This document shows positions 43,731 through 53,211 of a stretch of DNA of 57,115 nucleotides, piece after piece. Within the stretch, counting starts at the first letter, position 1. Each line of letters begins with the position of its first letter. The position numbers and the translations under genes are program-made. This DNA comes from Caldiserica bacterium UBA646 (GTDB lineage: Bacteria > Caldisericota > Caldisericia > Caldisericales > Caldisericaceae), in NCBI GenBank assembly GCA_002299965.1, contig DBOM01000029.1, positions 855 to 57,969 of the forward strand, given 5' to 3'. The notes below the pieces were generated by a model. It was not told the DNA's origin and did not search any database. It was given only the letters and a program-made list of their open reading frames with translations.

Positions 43731-45503
43731 ATGAAAGATAAAGCAGGAAGAGTTGTCAAGGTATCTGGTCCACTTGTAGTTGCTGAGAATATTCCTCAGG
43801 CAAAGATGTTTGAAATGGTGTATGTAAGCGATAAAAAACTCTTTGGAGAAATAATAGAAATTAAGGGAAATAAAGCTTCCATACAGGTTTACGAGGATAC
43901 AAGCGGTATTGGTCCCGGTGAACCTGTCTATTCCACAGGACTTCCACTCAGCGTGGAGCTTGGTCCAGGACTTATTGGTTCTATATACGATGGAGTACAG
44001 AGACCCTTAGATGAACTTCGTAAAGAGTATGGAGATTTTATTTCAAGAGGAGCATATAAACCAGCATTAAACAGGAAAAAAGAATGGTTATTTGAACCTG
44101 TGGTAAGAAAAGGAACTACTGTAAAAGCTGGAAACGTGGTTGGAAAAGTACAGGAAACACCTGTGATAATGCATAAAATAATTGTTCCCAGTGGTATAGA
44201 AGGAGAAATTATAAGCATTATTGAAAAGAAGAAAGTGACAGTGGAAGATGTTGTAGCACGAGTAAAAACTACAGAAGGAACGAAAGAGATAAAGCTTTTT
44301 CAGAAATGGCCAGTCAGAATTGGACGTCCTGTTTTGAAAAGACTTCCTCCAGTTGACCCTCTTATTACAGGGCAAAGGGTCATAGATGCTTTTTTCCCTA
44401 TAGCAAGAGGTGGTACTGCTTGTGTGCCAGGTCCATTTGGCAGTGGCAAAACCGTTGTTCAGCATCAGCTCGCCAAATGGTCTGATGCGGATATCATTAT
44501 ATTTATTGGTTGTGGAGAGCGTGGAAATGAAATGACTGATGTGCTTATGGAGTTTCCAGAGTTAAAAGATCCACGTACAGGTAGGCCATTGATGGAGAGA
44601 ACAGTTCTTATTGCGAATACATCTAATATGCCAGTAGCCGCAAGGGAGGCGTCTGTATTTACTGGCATTACAATCGGAGAATATTACAGGGATATGGGAT
44701 ACAATGTTGCACTGATGGCAGATTCTACTTCTCGTTGGGCAGAAGCAATGAGAGAAATGTCTGGAAGACTTGAAGAAATGCCTGGCGAAGAAGGTTATCC
44801 TGCATATCTTGCTTCTCGAATTGCAAGTTTCTACGAAAGAGCTGGAAGGGTTTTTATTCTTGGAAGTGGAAAAGAAGCGACACTAAGCGTTATCGGTGCT
44901 GTTTCTCCTCCAGGTGGAGATCTTTCTGACCCTGTTGTACAGGCAACTCTCAGGACAGTAAGAGTGTTCTGGTCTCTTGATGCACAACTTGCATATGCAC
45001 GGCACTTTCCTTCTATCCATTGGTTAAGAAGTTATTCATTATATGTAGATATGCTTTCTGATTTTTACAAAAAAGAGATGGGAGAAGAATGGATTGAGAT
45101 ACGGCAGGAGGCAATGAGGACATTAAGAAGAGAAGCAGAACTGCAGGAAATGGTACGGCTTATCGGAATAGATGCACTTTCTTCAAAAGATAGACTTATT
45201 ATGGAAACGGCCCGGTCGATACGGGAGGATTTCCTTCAGCAGAATGCATTTATGGATGCAGATACTTATACTTCTTTGAAGAAACAGTATAGAATGATGA
45301 AATTAATTCATTTGTTTAATAAACTTGCAGCCCATGCATTGGATAAAAATGTGGAATTGGATAAAATTCTTTCCCTTCCAGTACGAGTTGAGATCTCGAG
45401 AGCAAAGTTTATACCCGAAAAAGAGTTAAAGAAATTCGATGTTATAGAGGAGAAAATTAGCAGTTTATTCAATGTGCTTGTAAAAGAGGTGGAGAATGGC
45501 TAA
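43731..45503 (+). CDS. ntpA: V/A-type ATPase catalytic subunit A
   Basis: Catalytic subunit of 590 residues. The bulge insertion typical of A subunits is present before the nucleotide domain, and Walker A GPFGSGKT is at 234-241. GERGNEM and SRWAEAMREMSGRLEEMPGE are conserved. AAGGAG precedes ATG 43731. It overlaps subunit B by 8 nt. Confidence 0.97.
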   Translation: MKDKAGRVVKVSGPLVVAENIPQAKMFEMVYVSDKKLFGEIIEIKGNKASIQVYEDTSGIGPGEPVYSTGLPLSVELGPGLIGSIYDGVQRPLDELRKEYGDFISRGAYKPALNRKKEWLFEPVVRKGTTVKAGNVVGKVQETPVIMHKIIVPSGIEGEIISIIEKKKVTVEDVVARVKTTEGTKEIKLFQKWPVRIGRPVLKRLPPVDPLITGQRVIDAFFPIARGGTACVPGPFGSGKTVVQHQLAKWSDADIIIFIGCGERGNEMTDVLMEFPELKDPRTGRPLMERTVLIANTSNMPVAAREASVFTGITIGEYYRDMGYNVALMADSTSRWAEAMREMSGRLEEMPGEEGYPAYLASRIASFYERAGRVFILGSGKEATLSVIGAVSPPGGDLSDPVVQATLRTVRVFWSLDAQLAYARHFPSIHWLRSYSLYVDMLSDFYKKEMGEEWIEIRQEAMRTLRREAELQEMVRLIGIDALSSKDRLIMETARSIREDFLQQNAFMDADTYTSLKKQYRMMKLIHLFNKLAAHALDKNVELDKILSLPVRVEISRAKFIPEKELKKFDVIEEKISSLFNVLVKEVENG

Positions 45504-46905
45504 AGAATACGTAACAACAAGAGAAATTGCAGGCCCCTTACTTATTGTTGATCATATCGAGGGAGCAAAGTATAACGAAATTGTACAGATAAAAGCAGTT
45601 GATGGCAGCATTAAAAATGGTCAGGTGCTTGAGGTAGACGGAGACAGGGCTTTAATACAAGTGTTTGAAGGAACTGCTGGTTTGAATCTTGGTGGGACTC
45701 GAGTAAAATTTTTGGGTAAAGGTGTTGAAGTAGGCCTTTCACCATCTATCCTTGGAAGAATATTTAACGGGTCAGGAGTCCCTATTGACGGGAGTTCTGC
45801 TATTATTCCTGAGAAACGAATGGATATTAATGGAAATCCTTTGAATCCTTATGCGAGAAATTACCCGTTAGAATTTATTCAGACTGGCATTTCTGCTATT
45901 GATGGTTTAAATACGCTTGTAAGGGGGCAAAAGCTTCCTATTTTTTCTGGATCTGGTTTGCCGCATGCACAGATAGCAGCTCAAATTGCCAGACAAGCAA
46001 AGGTATTAGGCAAAGAAGAGAAGTTTGCAGTTGTGTTTGTAGCTATGGGAATTACGTTTGAAGAAGCAAACTATTTTATGGAAGATTTTAAAAAAACAGG
46101 AGCGCTAGAGCGTTCTGTAATGTTTCTAAATCTTGCTAACGATCCTGTTATTGAACGAATTGCTACACCTAGATTTGGATTAACTGTTGCTGAATATCTT
46201 GCGTTTGATTTAGGTATGCATGTTCTCGTCATTTTAACGGATATGACTAACTATTGTGAAGCTTTAAGAGAAATCTCTGCAGCGCGAAAAGAAGTACCAG
46301 GAAGGCGAGGGTACCCGGGGTATATGTATACGGATCTTGCAACGATGTACGAAAGAGCAGGAAGAATAAAGGAAAAAAAAGGCTCAATTACACAGATTCC
46401 AATTCTTACAATGCCGGAGGATGATAAAACTCATCCCATAGCAGACCTTACCGGATATATTACCGAAGGGCAGATGTTCCTTAGTAGAAATCTGTTTCAG
46501 CAGGCAATTTACCCTCCAATTGATGTATTGCCTTCTTTGTCACGATTGAAAGACAAAGGGATTGGTAAAGGAAAAACACGTGAAGATCATGCTGATGTGT
46601 TGAATCAGCTTTTTGCTGCATATGCAAGGGGAAGGGAAGTGCGAGAACTTGCAATTGTGTTAGGAGAATCTGCTCTTACAAAAACTGATCTTATCTTTGT
46701 TCGTTTTGCAGATGAATTTGAACAGAAGTTTGTGAAGCAAGGCGAATATGAAAACAGGTCAATTGAAGAAACACTTGATATAGGTTGGCGTTTGCTCTCA
46801 ATGTTCCCTGTGGGAGAATTAAAGCGGATCAGACCTGAATATATTGAAAAATATTTGAGTAGATACACAACATCCAGCGAGGGTGACACAAAAAATGCTG
46901 ATTAA
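45496..46905 (+). CDS. ntpB: V/A-type ATPase subunit B
   Basis: Non-catalytic nucleotide-site subunit of 469 residues. It has no Walker A; FSGSGLPHAQIAAQIARQA is in its place, as in all B subunits. MYTDLATMYERAGR and GYITEGQ are conserved. It alternates with A in the hexameric head. Confidence 0.97.
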   Translation: MAKEYVTTREIAGPLLIVDHIEGAKYNEIVQIKAVDGSIKNGQVLEVDGDRALIQVFEGTAGLNLGGTRVKFLGKGVEVGLSPSILGRIFNGSGVPIDGSSAIIPEKRMDINGNPLNPYARNYPLEFIQTGISAIDGLNTLVRGQKLPIFSGSGLPHAQIAAQIARQAKVLGKEEKFAVVFVAMGITFEEANYFMEDFKKTGALERSVMFLNLANDPVIERIATPRFGLTVAEYLAFDLGMHVLVILTDMTNYCEALREISAARKEVPGRRGYPGYMYTDLATMYERAGRIKEKKGSITQIPILTMPEDDKTHPIADLTGYITEGQMFLSRNLFQQAIYPPIDVLPSLSRLKDKGIGKGKTREDHADVLNQLFAAYARGREVRELAIVLGESALTKTDLIFVRFADEFEQKFVKQGEYENRSIEETLDIGWRLLSMFPVGELKRIRPEYIEKYLSRYTTSSEGDTKNAD

Positions 46906-47515
46906 TGTAAATCCCACTCGAATGGAGCTTCTTCGACTTAAAGAGAGATATGTTTTTGCAAAGAGGGGGCATAAGCTTTTAAAGGATAAGCTTGAAGGAC
47001 TTATGCGTGATTTTTTGGACGTTGCAAATAAGTTTATAGAAAACAGGAAAGAACTCGATGAGAAGTTTATGCATCTGCAGCGCAATTTTTATGTTTCAAC
47101 GGCAGATATTTCCACAGATGAACTGTTTTCTCTATTGCTTGGTAGCAGTTTTTCAGTAGATATGACGGTGGAAGAGGAATCGGTTATGAATGTAAAATTT
47201 CCTGTGTTTAAAGAAAAAGAAAGAGGCATTCCTTATTCTTATCCAATCACTTTTACTCATGAAGAAATAGATATTGTTTTTAAGGAAATGAAAGAAATCC
47301 TTAAAGAAATTATTACTCTTTCTTCTGTTGAAAGAGAATTATATTGCATTGCTGAGGAAATTTCCAAAACGCGCAGAAGAGTTAATGCGCTTGAATACAT
47401 TATGATACCCGATCTTAAAGAGACGATTAAATATATTTCAGGTAAATTAGAAGAGATGGAAAGAGGCAATATAGCTCGTTTACTTAAAATAAAGGATATA
47501 ATAAGAAGCCACTAA
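46895..47515 (+). CDS. ntpD: V/A-type ATPase subunit D
   Basis: Central axle subunit of 206 residues. The N-terminal NPTRMELLRLKERYVFAKRG and the C-terminal RRRVNALEYIMIPDLKET stretches are diagnostic. ATG 46895 after GAGGGTGA is preferred to GTG 46883. It overlaps subunit B by 11 nt and ends the operon proper. Confidence 0.95.
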   Translation: MLINVNPTRMELLRLKERYVFAKRGHKLLKDKLEGLMRDFLDVANKFIENRKELDEKFMHLQRNFYVSTADISTDELFSLLLGSSFSVDMTVEEESVMNVKFPVFKEKERGIPYSYPITFTHEEIDIVFKEMKEILKEIITLSSVERELYCIAEEISKTRRRVNALEYIMIPDLKETIKYISGKLEEMERGNIARLLKIKDIIRSH

Positions 47516-48042
47516 TGAAAATATTGAAAGCTAAAAAAATATGTGCTGGCAGGCTTCTTACTCTTTATAACAAAACTGTTCAACACGATGATGGTACTGT
47601 GTGGGAGCGAGAAGTGGTGAGTTATGGTGGAGATGCTGCTGCAATAGTTGCTGAATACAATGGAAATATTATTCTTGTATCACAATTTAGGCCAGCTGTA
47701 GATGAGGAACTTTTGGAGATTCCTGCAGGAAGGATTGAAAAGGACGAGCTCCCAGAGGAAGCTGCTATAAGAGAGCTGGAGGAAGAAGTGGGTATTATTC
47801 CTCAAAACATAAAAAAGATTGCGGAATTTTATTCAAGTCCTGGTTTTGTGGACGAAAAGATGTATCTTTTTTATGCAGATCAGTTTATACAGGGTAGCGT
47901 ACACCTTGATGCAGGCGAAGATTTATCTGTTAAACTTTTACCTGTTTCAGAAGTGGATGATTATTTAAGTACAAATAAAATTAGAGATGCTAAAACATAT
48001 TTAGGGCTTTTATACTGGAAGGTGATGAAAGGAAATGAATAA
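47515..48042 (+). CDS. Nudix hydrolase, ADP-ribose pyrophosphatase type
   Basis: Hydrolyses nucleoside diphosphate sugars, probably ADP-ribose. It has 175 residues. The Nudix box runs G72 to I94: Glu78 and R86-E87-L88-E89-E90-E91-V92-G93 fit GX5EX7REUXEEXGU. It is coupled to ntpD (TAATG), but no functional tie to the ATPase is known. Confidence 0.92.
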   Translation: MKILKAKKICAGRLLTLYNKTVQHDDGTVWEREVVSYGGDAAAIVAEYNGNIILVSQFRPAVDEELLEIPAGRIEKDELPEEAAIRELEEEVGIIPQNIKKIAEFYSSPGFVDEKMYLFYADQFIQGSVHLDAGEDLSVKLLPVSEVDDYLSTNKIRDAKTYLGLLYWKVMKGNE

Positions 48043-48952
48043 AAATATTTTAAGGGAAAATGTAGGTTTGTTTTTAGAGCATCTTTCTTCTGATACAAAA
48101 ATATCAGCTAACACCGTTTCTGCCTATACTAATGATCTTACAAAGTTTGTGTGCGTTGTTGAAAAAAATGGAGTAACGAAATGGAGTGCAGTTGATAATA
48201 AATTTATCGAGCATTATTTAGACAAGCTTAAGAAAGATATGAGCGAGGCAAGTGTTAAACGAAATATTGCAAGTTTAAAAAAGCTTTATAAATATTTATA
48301 TGAGAGAAAATTAATAGAAAAAAGGGATTTTAGAAAAGTAAGATATTTTAAGAATGGGGTGCAATCTTATCCAGAAGTGCTTACCGTTCGTGAAGTTAAA
48401 TTAATGACTTATGCAGCTAAAGGCCGAGGATTTCTTGGAGTGCGGGATAAAGTAATGCTTCTTTTTCTTTATAGTGCAGGAGCTAAAGCATCTGAGGTAT
48501 GTGTGGCGAAGGTTAATGATCTCGATTTGAAAAACCATTTGTTTATTTGCAGGAATCATATTGGCAAGCGAGAGGTTCCTTTTTGTGAAGAATTAATTCC
48601 TTTTTTGAAAGACTATCTTAAAGAAAGAAAAAGGATTCTTGCAAAATTGGGGAAAAAGGACTCAGGGTATCTCTTTTTGAATCGAAGTGGCGATAAATTA
48701 ACGAGGCAAAGTATATATCTTTTAGTGAAGAAATATGCAAAGGAAGCTGGCATAAACAAGAAAGTAACACCTCACACACTCAGGCATTCGATTACTTCCC
48801 ATCTTTTTTTCTTTGGTAATGCGGACCTTGAAGAATTGAAGAGGATTTTTGGGTATACTACTACTCCACTTGTTTTGAAACATACAATGCTCCCAGAAGC
48901 AGATACAGATTTTGTTTATTTTAAGAATCACCCAGTTTTTAAGCGTAAATAA
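48035..48952 (+). CDS. XerC/D-like tyrosine recombinase lacking key catalytic residues
   Basis: A 305-residue protein with the full Xer layout: a SAM-like N-terminal domain (about 5-90) and a C-terminal catalytic fold. Active members need Arg-Lys-His-Arg-His-Tyr. Here the first Arg is K151 (SAGAKASEV), the hairpin Lys K178 and H247-TL-R250 are kept, the third-motif His is Y274 (FGY), and the nucleophilic Tyr position is H283. It is therefore probably unable to cut DNA in the usual way. The frame is intact and the gene is coupled to its neighbours, so it looks maintained, not decayed. Confidence 0.85.
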   Translation: MNKNILRENVGLFLEHLSSDTKISANTVSAYTNDLTKFVCVVEKNGVTKWSAVDNKFIEHYLDKLKKDMSEASVKRNIASLKKLYKYLYERKLIEKRDFRKVRYFKNGVQSYPEVLTVREVKLMTYAAKGRGFLGVRDKVMLLFLYSAGAKASEVCVAKVNDLDLKNHLFICRNHIGKREVPFCEELIPFLKDYLKERKRILAKLGKKDSGYLFLNRSGDKLTRQSIYLLVKKYAKEAGINKKVTPHTLRHSITSHLFFFGNADLEELKRIFGYTTTPLVLKHTMLPEADTDFVYFKNHPVFKRK

Positions 48953-49824
48953 TGTTCTATTTTTCATACCAGCTAGCATTATTTGCATTGTTTTTAGTTT
49001 CTCATCTTCCTGTAAAAGCGTGCTATTGGGTTAGCAATTTTTTTGCCACGTTAAGTTTTATTTTGTTTTATAAACAAAGAAGAAAGGTTTTAAAAAATTT
49101 AAGGTGTATCTTAAGAGACGAAGACGAAAAAAAGATAAGAAATACGGCCTTTAATCTTTATAAGAATTTTGTAGCAAATATAGTTGATTATCTTTTATTA
49201 TTTACGCATGAAAAAAAATGGATTAAAGACAGGTTTATTATAGATGAGGTAGATAAAAAACTAAAAGAACTTGCTTCATCTAAAAAAGGAATCATTGTTG
49301 CTACTGCGCATCTTGGGAATTGGGAAGCTGCAGGTTTTATCCTTGGGTATATGGGTTATCGTGCGCATGGTATTGGGCTTCCTCAGCCTGACGAAAGAAT
49401 GGAAAATTTGTATAAAAGAATGAGAGAAAAAGGGAATGTTATTGTCCACCCATTTCCCGGAGGAGTTATTGGAGTGTATAAAGCTTTAAAAAAAAATGAA
49501 GTTGCTTCAATAGTGAGTGATAGAGATATTAATAAGGATGGGATCAAAACCAGATTTTTTGGTAAGTGCGTGACATTTCCTAGAGGAGCAGCTCTTCTTG
49601 CATACAGAACGGGAGCAAGAAGTGTTTTTGGATTTGCTGCAAAAGAAAAAGGAAAGTATAAAGCGTGTATTAGTCCTGAAATTATTATTGATAGAAGCAA
49701 AGGAGAAAAAGTATTTATAGAAGAATATGTAAAAAAATTCGCATCGCTACTGGAAGAATATGTTAAAAAGTTTCCAGATCATTGGTATCATTTTTTTGAT
49801 TATTTTGAGGAATACAAATGTTAG
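48952..49824 (+). CDS. Lysophospholipid/lipid A-type acyltransferase
   Basis: A 290-residue protein with one N-terminal membrane helix. It belongs to the LpxL/HtrB-like acyltransferase family, with the motif H120-LGNW-E125 (H-X4-E). DRDINKDGIKTRFFG and FPRGAALLAYRTGA are conserved. Relatives acylate lipid A or glycolipids such as phosphatidylinositol mannosides; with a glycosyltransferase next door, a membrane glycolipid is a fair guess. It starts at TAATG. Confidence 0.82.
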   Translation: MFYFSYQLALFALFLVSHLPVKACYWVSNFFATLSFILFYKQRRKVLKNLRCILRDEDEKKIRNTAFNLYKNFVANIVDYLLLFTHEKKWIKDRFIIDEVDKKLKELASSKKGIIVATAHLGNWEAAGFILGYMGYRAHGIGLPQPDERMENLYKRMREKGNVIVHPFPGGVIGVYKALKKNEVASIVSDRDINKDGIKTRFFGKCVTFPRGAALLAYRTGARSVFGFAAKEKGKYKACISPEIIIDRSKGEKVFIEEYVKKFASLLEEYVKKFPDHWYHFFDYFEEYKC

Positions 49825-50486
49825 TAGCTGTTATTCCTGCTTATAATGAAGAAAAAAATATAAGGAGTGTAGTTAAAAAAACTCTGCAGCATACGGATTT
49901 TGTTATTGTAATAGATGATGGATCTAAGGATAATACAAGTGAAGAAGCTATACAAAGCGGCGCGTTTGTTATAAAAAATAAAGTGAATAAGGGAAAAGCA
50001 GGAGCAATGAATGTCGGTTTTAAGTACGCACTTAAGAAAGGGGCGGATTTTATTGTTGTTTTAGATGCTGATGGCCAACATGATCCTGATGAAATTCCTT
50101 TGTTTGTGAATAAAATACATGAAGGTTTTGATATTGTAGTAGGAGCAAGGGGATTTGATAGAGAGCTTATGCCGGCGAGCAGAATACTTGCTAATGCTTT
50201 TTCTTCTTTTCTTACCTCTATCGTTACTTGCACAAAAATTTTGGATAGTCAGTCGGGTTATAGAGTTATTAGAAGAAGCGTACTTGAAAAAATATGCTTT
50301 ACTTCTAGCAGATATCAAATCGAAACAGAAATGCTCATAAAGGCTGCAAAATGTGGATTTAAAATATGTTTTGTTCCCATTAAAACAATATATACACGCC
50401 AGGCACAAAGCAAGATTAATCAGCTTGTTGATCCTGCAAGATTTGTATTTCTTGTGGTAAAGCTATTTTTCTGGAGGTGCAAATGA
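49818..50486 (+). CDS. Family 2 glycosyltransferase (DPM1-like)
   Basis: A 222-residue GT-A enzyme. VIPAYNEEKNI at the N-terminus, DDGSKDNT and the metal-binding LDADGQHDP are all present. It resembles polyprenyl-phosphate sugar transferases. It has no C-terminal membrane helices apart from a short hydrophobic end. It overlaps the acyltransferase by 7 nt. The sugar and acceptor are unknown. Confidence 0.85.
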   Translation: MLVAVIPAYNEEKNIRSVVKKTLQHTDFVIVIDDGSKDNTSEEAIQSGAFVIKNKVNKGKAGAMNVGFKYALKKGADFIVVLDADGQHDPDEIPLFVNKIHEGFDIVVGARGFDRELMPASRILANAFSSFLTSIVTCTKILDSQSGYRVIRRSVLEKICFTSSRYQIETEMLIKAAKCGFKICFVPIKTIYTRQAQSKINQLVDPARFVFLVVKLFFWRCK

Positions 50487-51700
50487 TAGAAATACTCGAT
50501 TTACATGTGCATTCGCGTTTTAGCCGTGCGACAAGCAAAAACATAAATATAGAAGGTATGGCAGAGTGGGCAAAGAAGAAAGGGATTACTGTTCTTGCGA
50601 CAGGTGACATTACTCACCCGAAGTGGATGAAAGAGGTCAAAACGAAGCTTATAGATTTGAAAAATGGGTTATTTGAATTTAGTGGCATAAAATTTATTCT
50701 TTCAGGTGAGATAAATATTATTTTTAACATAGATGGCAAATTAAGAAAAATACACCTCCTTCTTACTGTACCGTCTTTTGATTTGTTGGATGCTTTGAAT
50801 GCAGAACTTGCGCGTTTTGGTAATCTTCTTTCTGATGGACGCCCTACGATTTTTATCTCGGGAGAAAAGCTTTTAAAACTAATTTCTTCTATATCAGATA
50901 AAATTTTTGTTATTCCTGCACATGTTTGGACACCATGGTTTGGGCTATTTGGCTCAAAATCTGGTTTTGATAGAATCGAAGATTGTTTTGGCGATGAAAC
51001 TTATAAAATTTTCGCACTGGAAACAGGGTTAAGCTCCGACCCTTACATGAATTATCTTGTGCGGGACATTGACCGTTTTACAATGGTTTCCAATTCCGAT
51101 GCTCATTCTTTAGAAAATCTTGGCAGAGAAGCAAATGTGATGGAGGATGTTTATTCTTATGAAGAAATTTTTACTGCAATTAAGAATAAGGATATGAAAA
51201 AGTTTCTTTTCACGATTGAATTTTTCCCGGAGGAAGGTAAATATTTTGGTGATGGCCATAGGAAGTGTGGAGTGCATTTTGTGCCAGAAGAGGAGAAGAA
51301 GATTTTTTGCCCTGTTTGTGGCAAACCCCTCACCTATGGAGTTTTTCATAGGGTAATGGATCTTGCAGGGTGGAAGAAGGAAGAGAGGAGTGACGGAAAA
51401 ATTCCATTTGTACACATCATTCCACTCAAAGAAATCATCTCACAGGTTTTACAAAAAGGAAAAGGAACAAAAGCAGTTGAGGGAGAATATCAAAATGTGC
51501 TGAATGAAATCAACACAGAATTTGATGCCTTGATTTTTAAAAGCGAAAGAGTTTTGTTCGATAAAATTAATGTAGATATAGCAAAGACTATCATTGCAAT
51601 GCGTAGCGGAAATGTAGTCAAACAAGCTGGATATGATGGAGAATATGGCAAATTAACAATAAACATGGAAGGAGAACAACAAGTTGAATTATTTAATTGA
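50483..51700 (+). CDS. Endonuclease Q family protein (PHP domain, TIGR00375)
   Basis: A 405-residue PHP-domain protein. D6-LHVH10-SRFS, the GDITHPKW stretch and VSNSDAH fit the endonuclease Q family, which nicks DNA 5' of deaminated bases in Thermococcales and some Bacillus. A zinc-ribbon-like segment follows (C262-GVH, C276-PVC279-GK). ATG 50483 has TGGAGGTG at the right distance. The biochemical role is inferred; a plain PHP phosphoesterase is the alternative. Confidence 0.78.
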   Translation: MIEILDLHVHSRFSRATSKNINIEGMAEWAKKKGITVLATGDITHPKWMKEVKTKLIDLKNGLFEFSGIKFILSGEINIIFNIDGKLRKIHLLLTVPSFDLLDALNAELARFGNLLSDGRPTIFISGEKLLKLISSISDKIFVIPAHVWTPWFGLFGSKSGFDRIEDCFGDETYKIFALETGLSSDPYMNYLVRDIDRFTMVSNSDAHSLENLGREANVMEDVYSYEEIFTAIKNKDMKKFLFTIEFFPEEGKYFGDGHRKCGVHFVPEEEKKIFCPVCGKPLTYGVFHRVMDLAGWKKEERSDGKIPFVHIIPLKEIISQVLQKGKGTKAVEGEYQNVLNEINTEFDALIFKSERVLFDKINVDIAKTIIAMRSGNVVKQAGYDGEYGKLTINMEGEQQVELFN

Positions 51701-52658
51701 TAGGTTTGGTCGCAAAATAACTTATATACGGTTTTCTGTTACTTCAAGGTGTAATTTTAATTGCATGTACTGTGTTTCGCATATCGATGAAGGTAAGAAA
51801 ACAGAAGAATTTACTAAGGATGATATGGCATTTTTATTTCGTACAGTATCTGAATTGGGAATCGAAAAAGTGCGAATTACAGGTGGAGAGCCTTTGCTTC
51901 GCAAAGACATCATTGATATTGTGCGAAGTGCCAGTATTAATGAAAACATAAACGAAATTGTTTTGACTACTAATGGGTCTTTGTTGAGACAATTTGCCCA
52001 ACCTCTAAAAGATGTAGGGCTTACACGTGTGAATATTAGCCTGGATACTTTGCGGAGAGAAGTGTTTGAGGAAATTACACAGAGAGATTTTTTTGAAAAT
52101 GTGATGGATGGAGTAAGCGCATCTATTAATGCTGGCCTTACTCCGCTAAAAATTAACACTGTCCTGATGAAGGGTATAAACGAAGAAGATGTTATTCCTA
52201 TTGCAGAGCTTTCTTTGAAATATCCTGTTGTCGTGCGCTTTATCGAACTTATGCCTGTAGGAAATAATGGTTTTTGGAAGGATCATTATATGAGCTTTAC
52301 AGAGGCGTTAGATATAATAAAGAGTAAATATGAGTTAAATGTAGGCAAAGGGGCCAAAGGAGAGGTTGCAGATTATTATGAAATTGTAGGAAGTGAAGGA
52401 AAAATAGGTTTTATTACTCCTGTGAGTCAGCACTTTTGTGATACTTGCAACAGAATTCGTATTACTGCAATGGGAAAGATATATCCTTGCCTCTTTTCCA
52501 ATGAAAGCATCGATATATGGGATGCAGTCAAGTTACAAGACAGTGACGAGTTGATCAAACTTATTGAGCAATCTGTTAAAATTAAACCTGCAGCGCATGG
52601 GGTTATTAAAAAAGATGATAAACAGTTCATTAAAAATATGAAAGAGTTAGGAGGATGA
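51684..52658 (+). CDS. moaA: GTP 3',8-cyclase MoaA
   Basis: Radical-SAM enzyme for the first step of molybdenum cofactor synthesis. It has 324 residues. The N-terminal cluster ligands are C23, C27 and C30 (TSRCNFNCMYC); the second cluster uses CDTCNR and YPCLF. The C-terminus ends in Gly-Gly, which is required for catalysis. The start is TTG 51684 after AAGGAGA, overlapping the previous gene by 17 nt. Confidence 0.96.
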   Translation: MNYLIDRFGRKITYIRFSVTSRCNFNCMYCVSHIDEGKKTEEFTKDDMAFLFRTVSELGIEKVRITGGEPLLRKDIIDIVRSASINENINEIVLTTNGSLLRQFAQPLKDVGLTRVNISLDTLRREVFEEITQRDFFENVMDGVSASINAGLTPLKINTVLMKGINEEDVIPIAELSLKYPVVVRFIELMPVGNNGFWKDHYMSFTEALDIIKSKYELNVGKGAKGEVADYYEIVGSEGKIGFITPVSQHFCDTCNRIRITAMGKIYPCLFSNESIDIWDAVKLQDSDELIKLIEQSVKIKPAAHGVIKKDDKQFIKNMKELGG

Positions 52659-52666
52659 TTGTAAAA

Positions 52667-53134
52667 ATGAGTCAGATAGATAAAAATGGTCGAGTAAGAA
52701 TGGTGAATGTCACTGAAAAAAGGGAAACCGTTAGGTTTGCCAGGGGGCATGCTCGAATAAAAATGCGTAAAGATGTTTTAGATGTGATAATTGCTGGAGA
52801 GATTAAAAAAGGTGATGTACTAAGTGCCGCTAAAATTGCTGGCATTCTTGCAGCTAAAAAAACAGGAGAATTGATTCCTCTCTGCCATCCGTTAAACATT
52901 ACGCATTTGGATGTTTCTTTTAAAGTTCTTGAAAACCCTTCTGCCATTGAAATCGAAGCAACCGCTGAACTTGTGGGAAGAACAGGTGTGGAGATGGAAG
53001 TTTTAACTGCAGTATCTGTTGCCGCACTTACTATATATGATATGTGCAAGTCGATGGACAAAAAAATGGAAATTGACGGGGTTTATCTCATTGAAAAATT
53101 TGGCGGGGAAAGCGGTCATTTTATAAAAAAATAA
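52667..53134 (+). CDS. moaC: Cyclic pyranopterin monophosphate synthase MoaC
   Basis: Converts 3',8-cH2GTP to cyclic pyranopterin monophosphate, following MoaA. It has 155 residues. PLCHPLNITHLDV, GRTGVEMEVLTAVSVAALT and DMCKSMDK are diagnostic. ATG 52667 is chosen because AGGAGG (52649-52654) overlaps the alternative ATG 52655; the spacing of 12 nt is a little long. The other moa and moe genes are not in the window. Confidence 0.95.
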   Translation: MSQIDKNGRVRMVNVTEKRETVRFARGHARIKMRKDVLDVIIAGEIKKGDVLSAAKIAGILAAKKTGELIPLCHPLNITHLDVSFKVLENPSAIEIEATAELVGRTGVEMEVLTAVSVAALTIYDMCKSMDKKMEIDGVYLIEKFGGESGHFIKK

Positions 53135-53148
53135 CAAAATTGTTTTGC

Positions 53149-53176
53149 TTGACATAAAATAAAAAGATGGTAAAAT
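53149..53176 (+). promoter_or_regulatory. rpoB promoter
   Basis: A perfect TTGACA (53149-53154), a 16-nt spacer and TAAAAT (53171-53176), ending 35 nt before rpoB. It is among the strongest-looking promoters here and suggests that rpoB starts its own transcript. Confidence 0.75.
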
Positions 53177-53211
53177 ATTTCTTTGCTGTGTTTTCAGAAG
53201 AAGGAGGGTAA

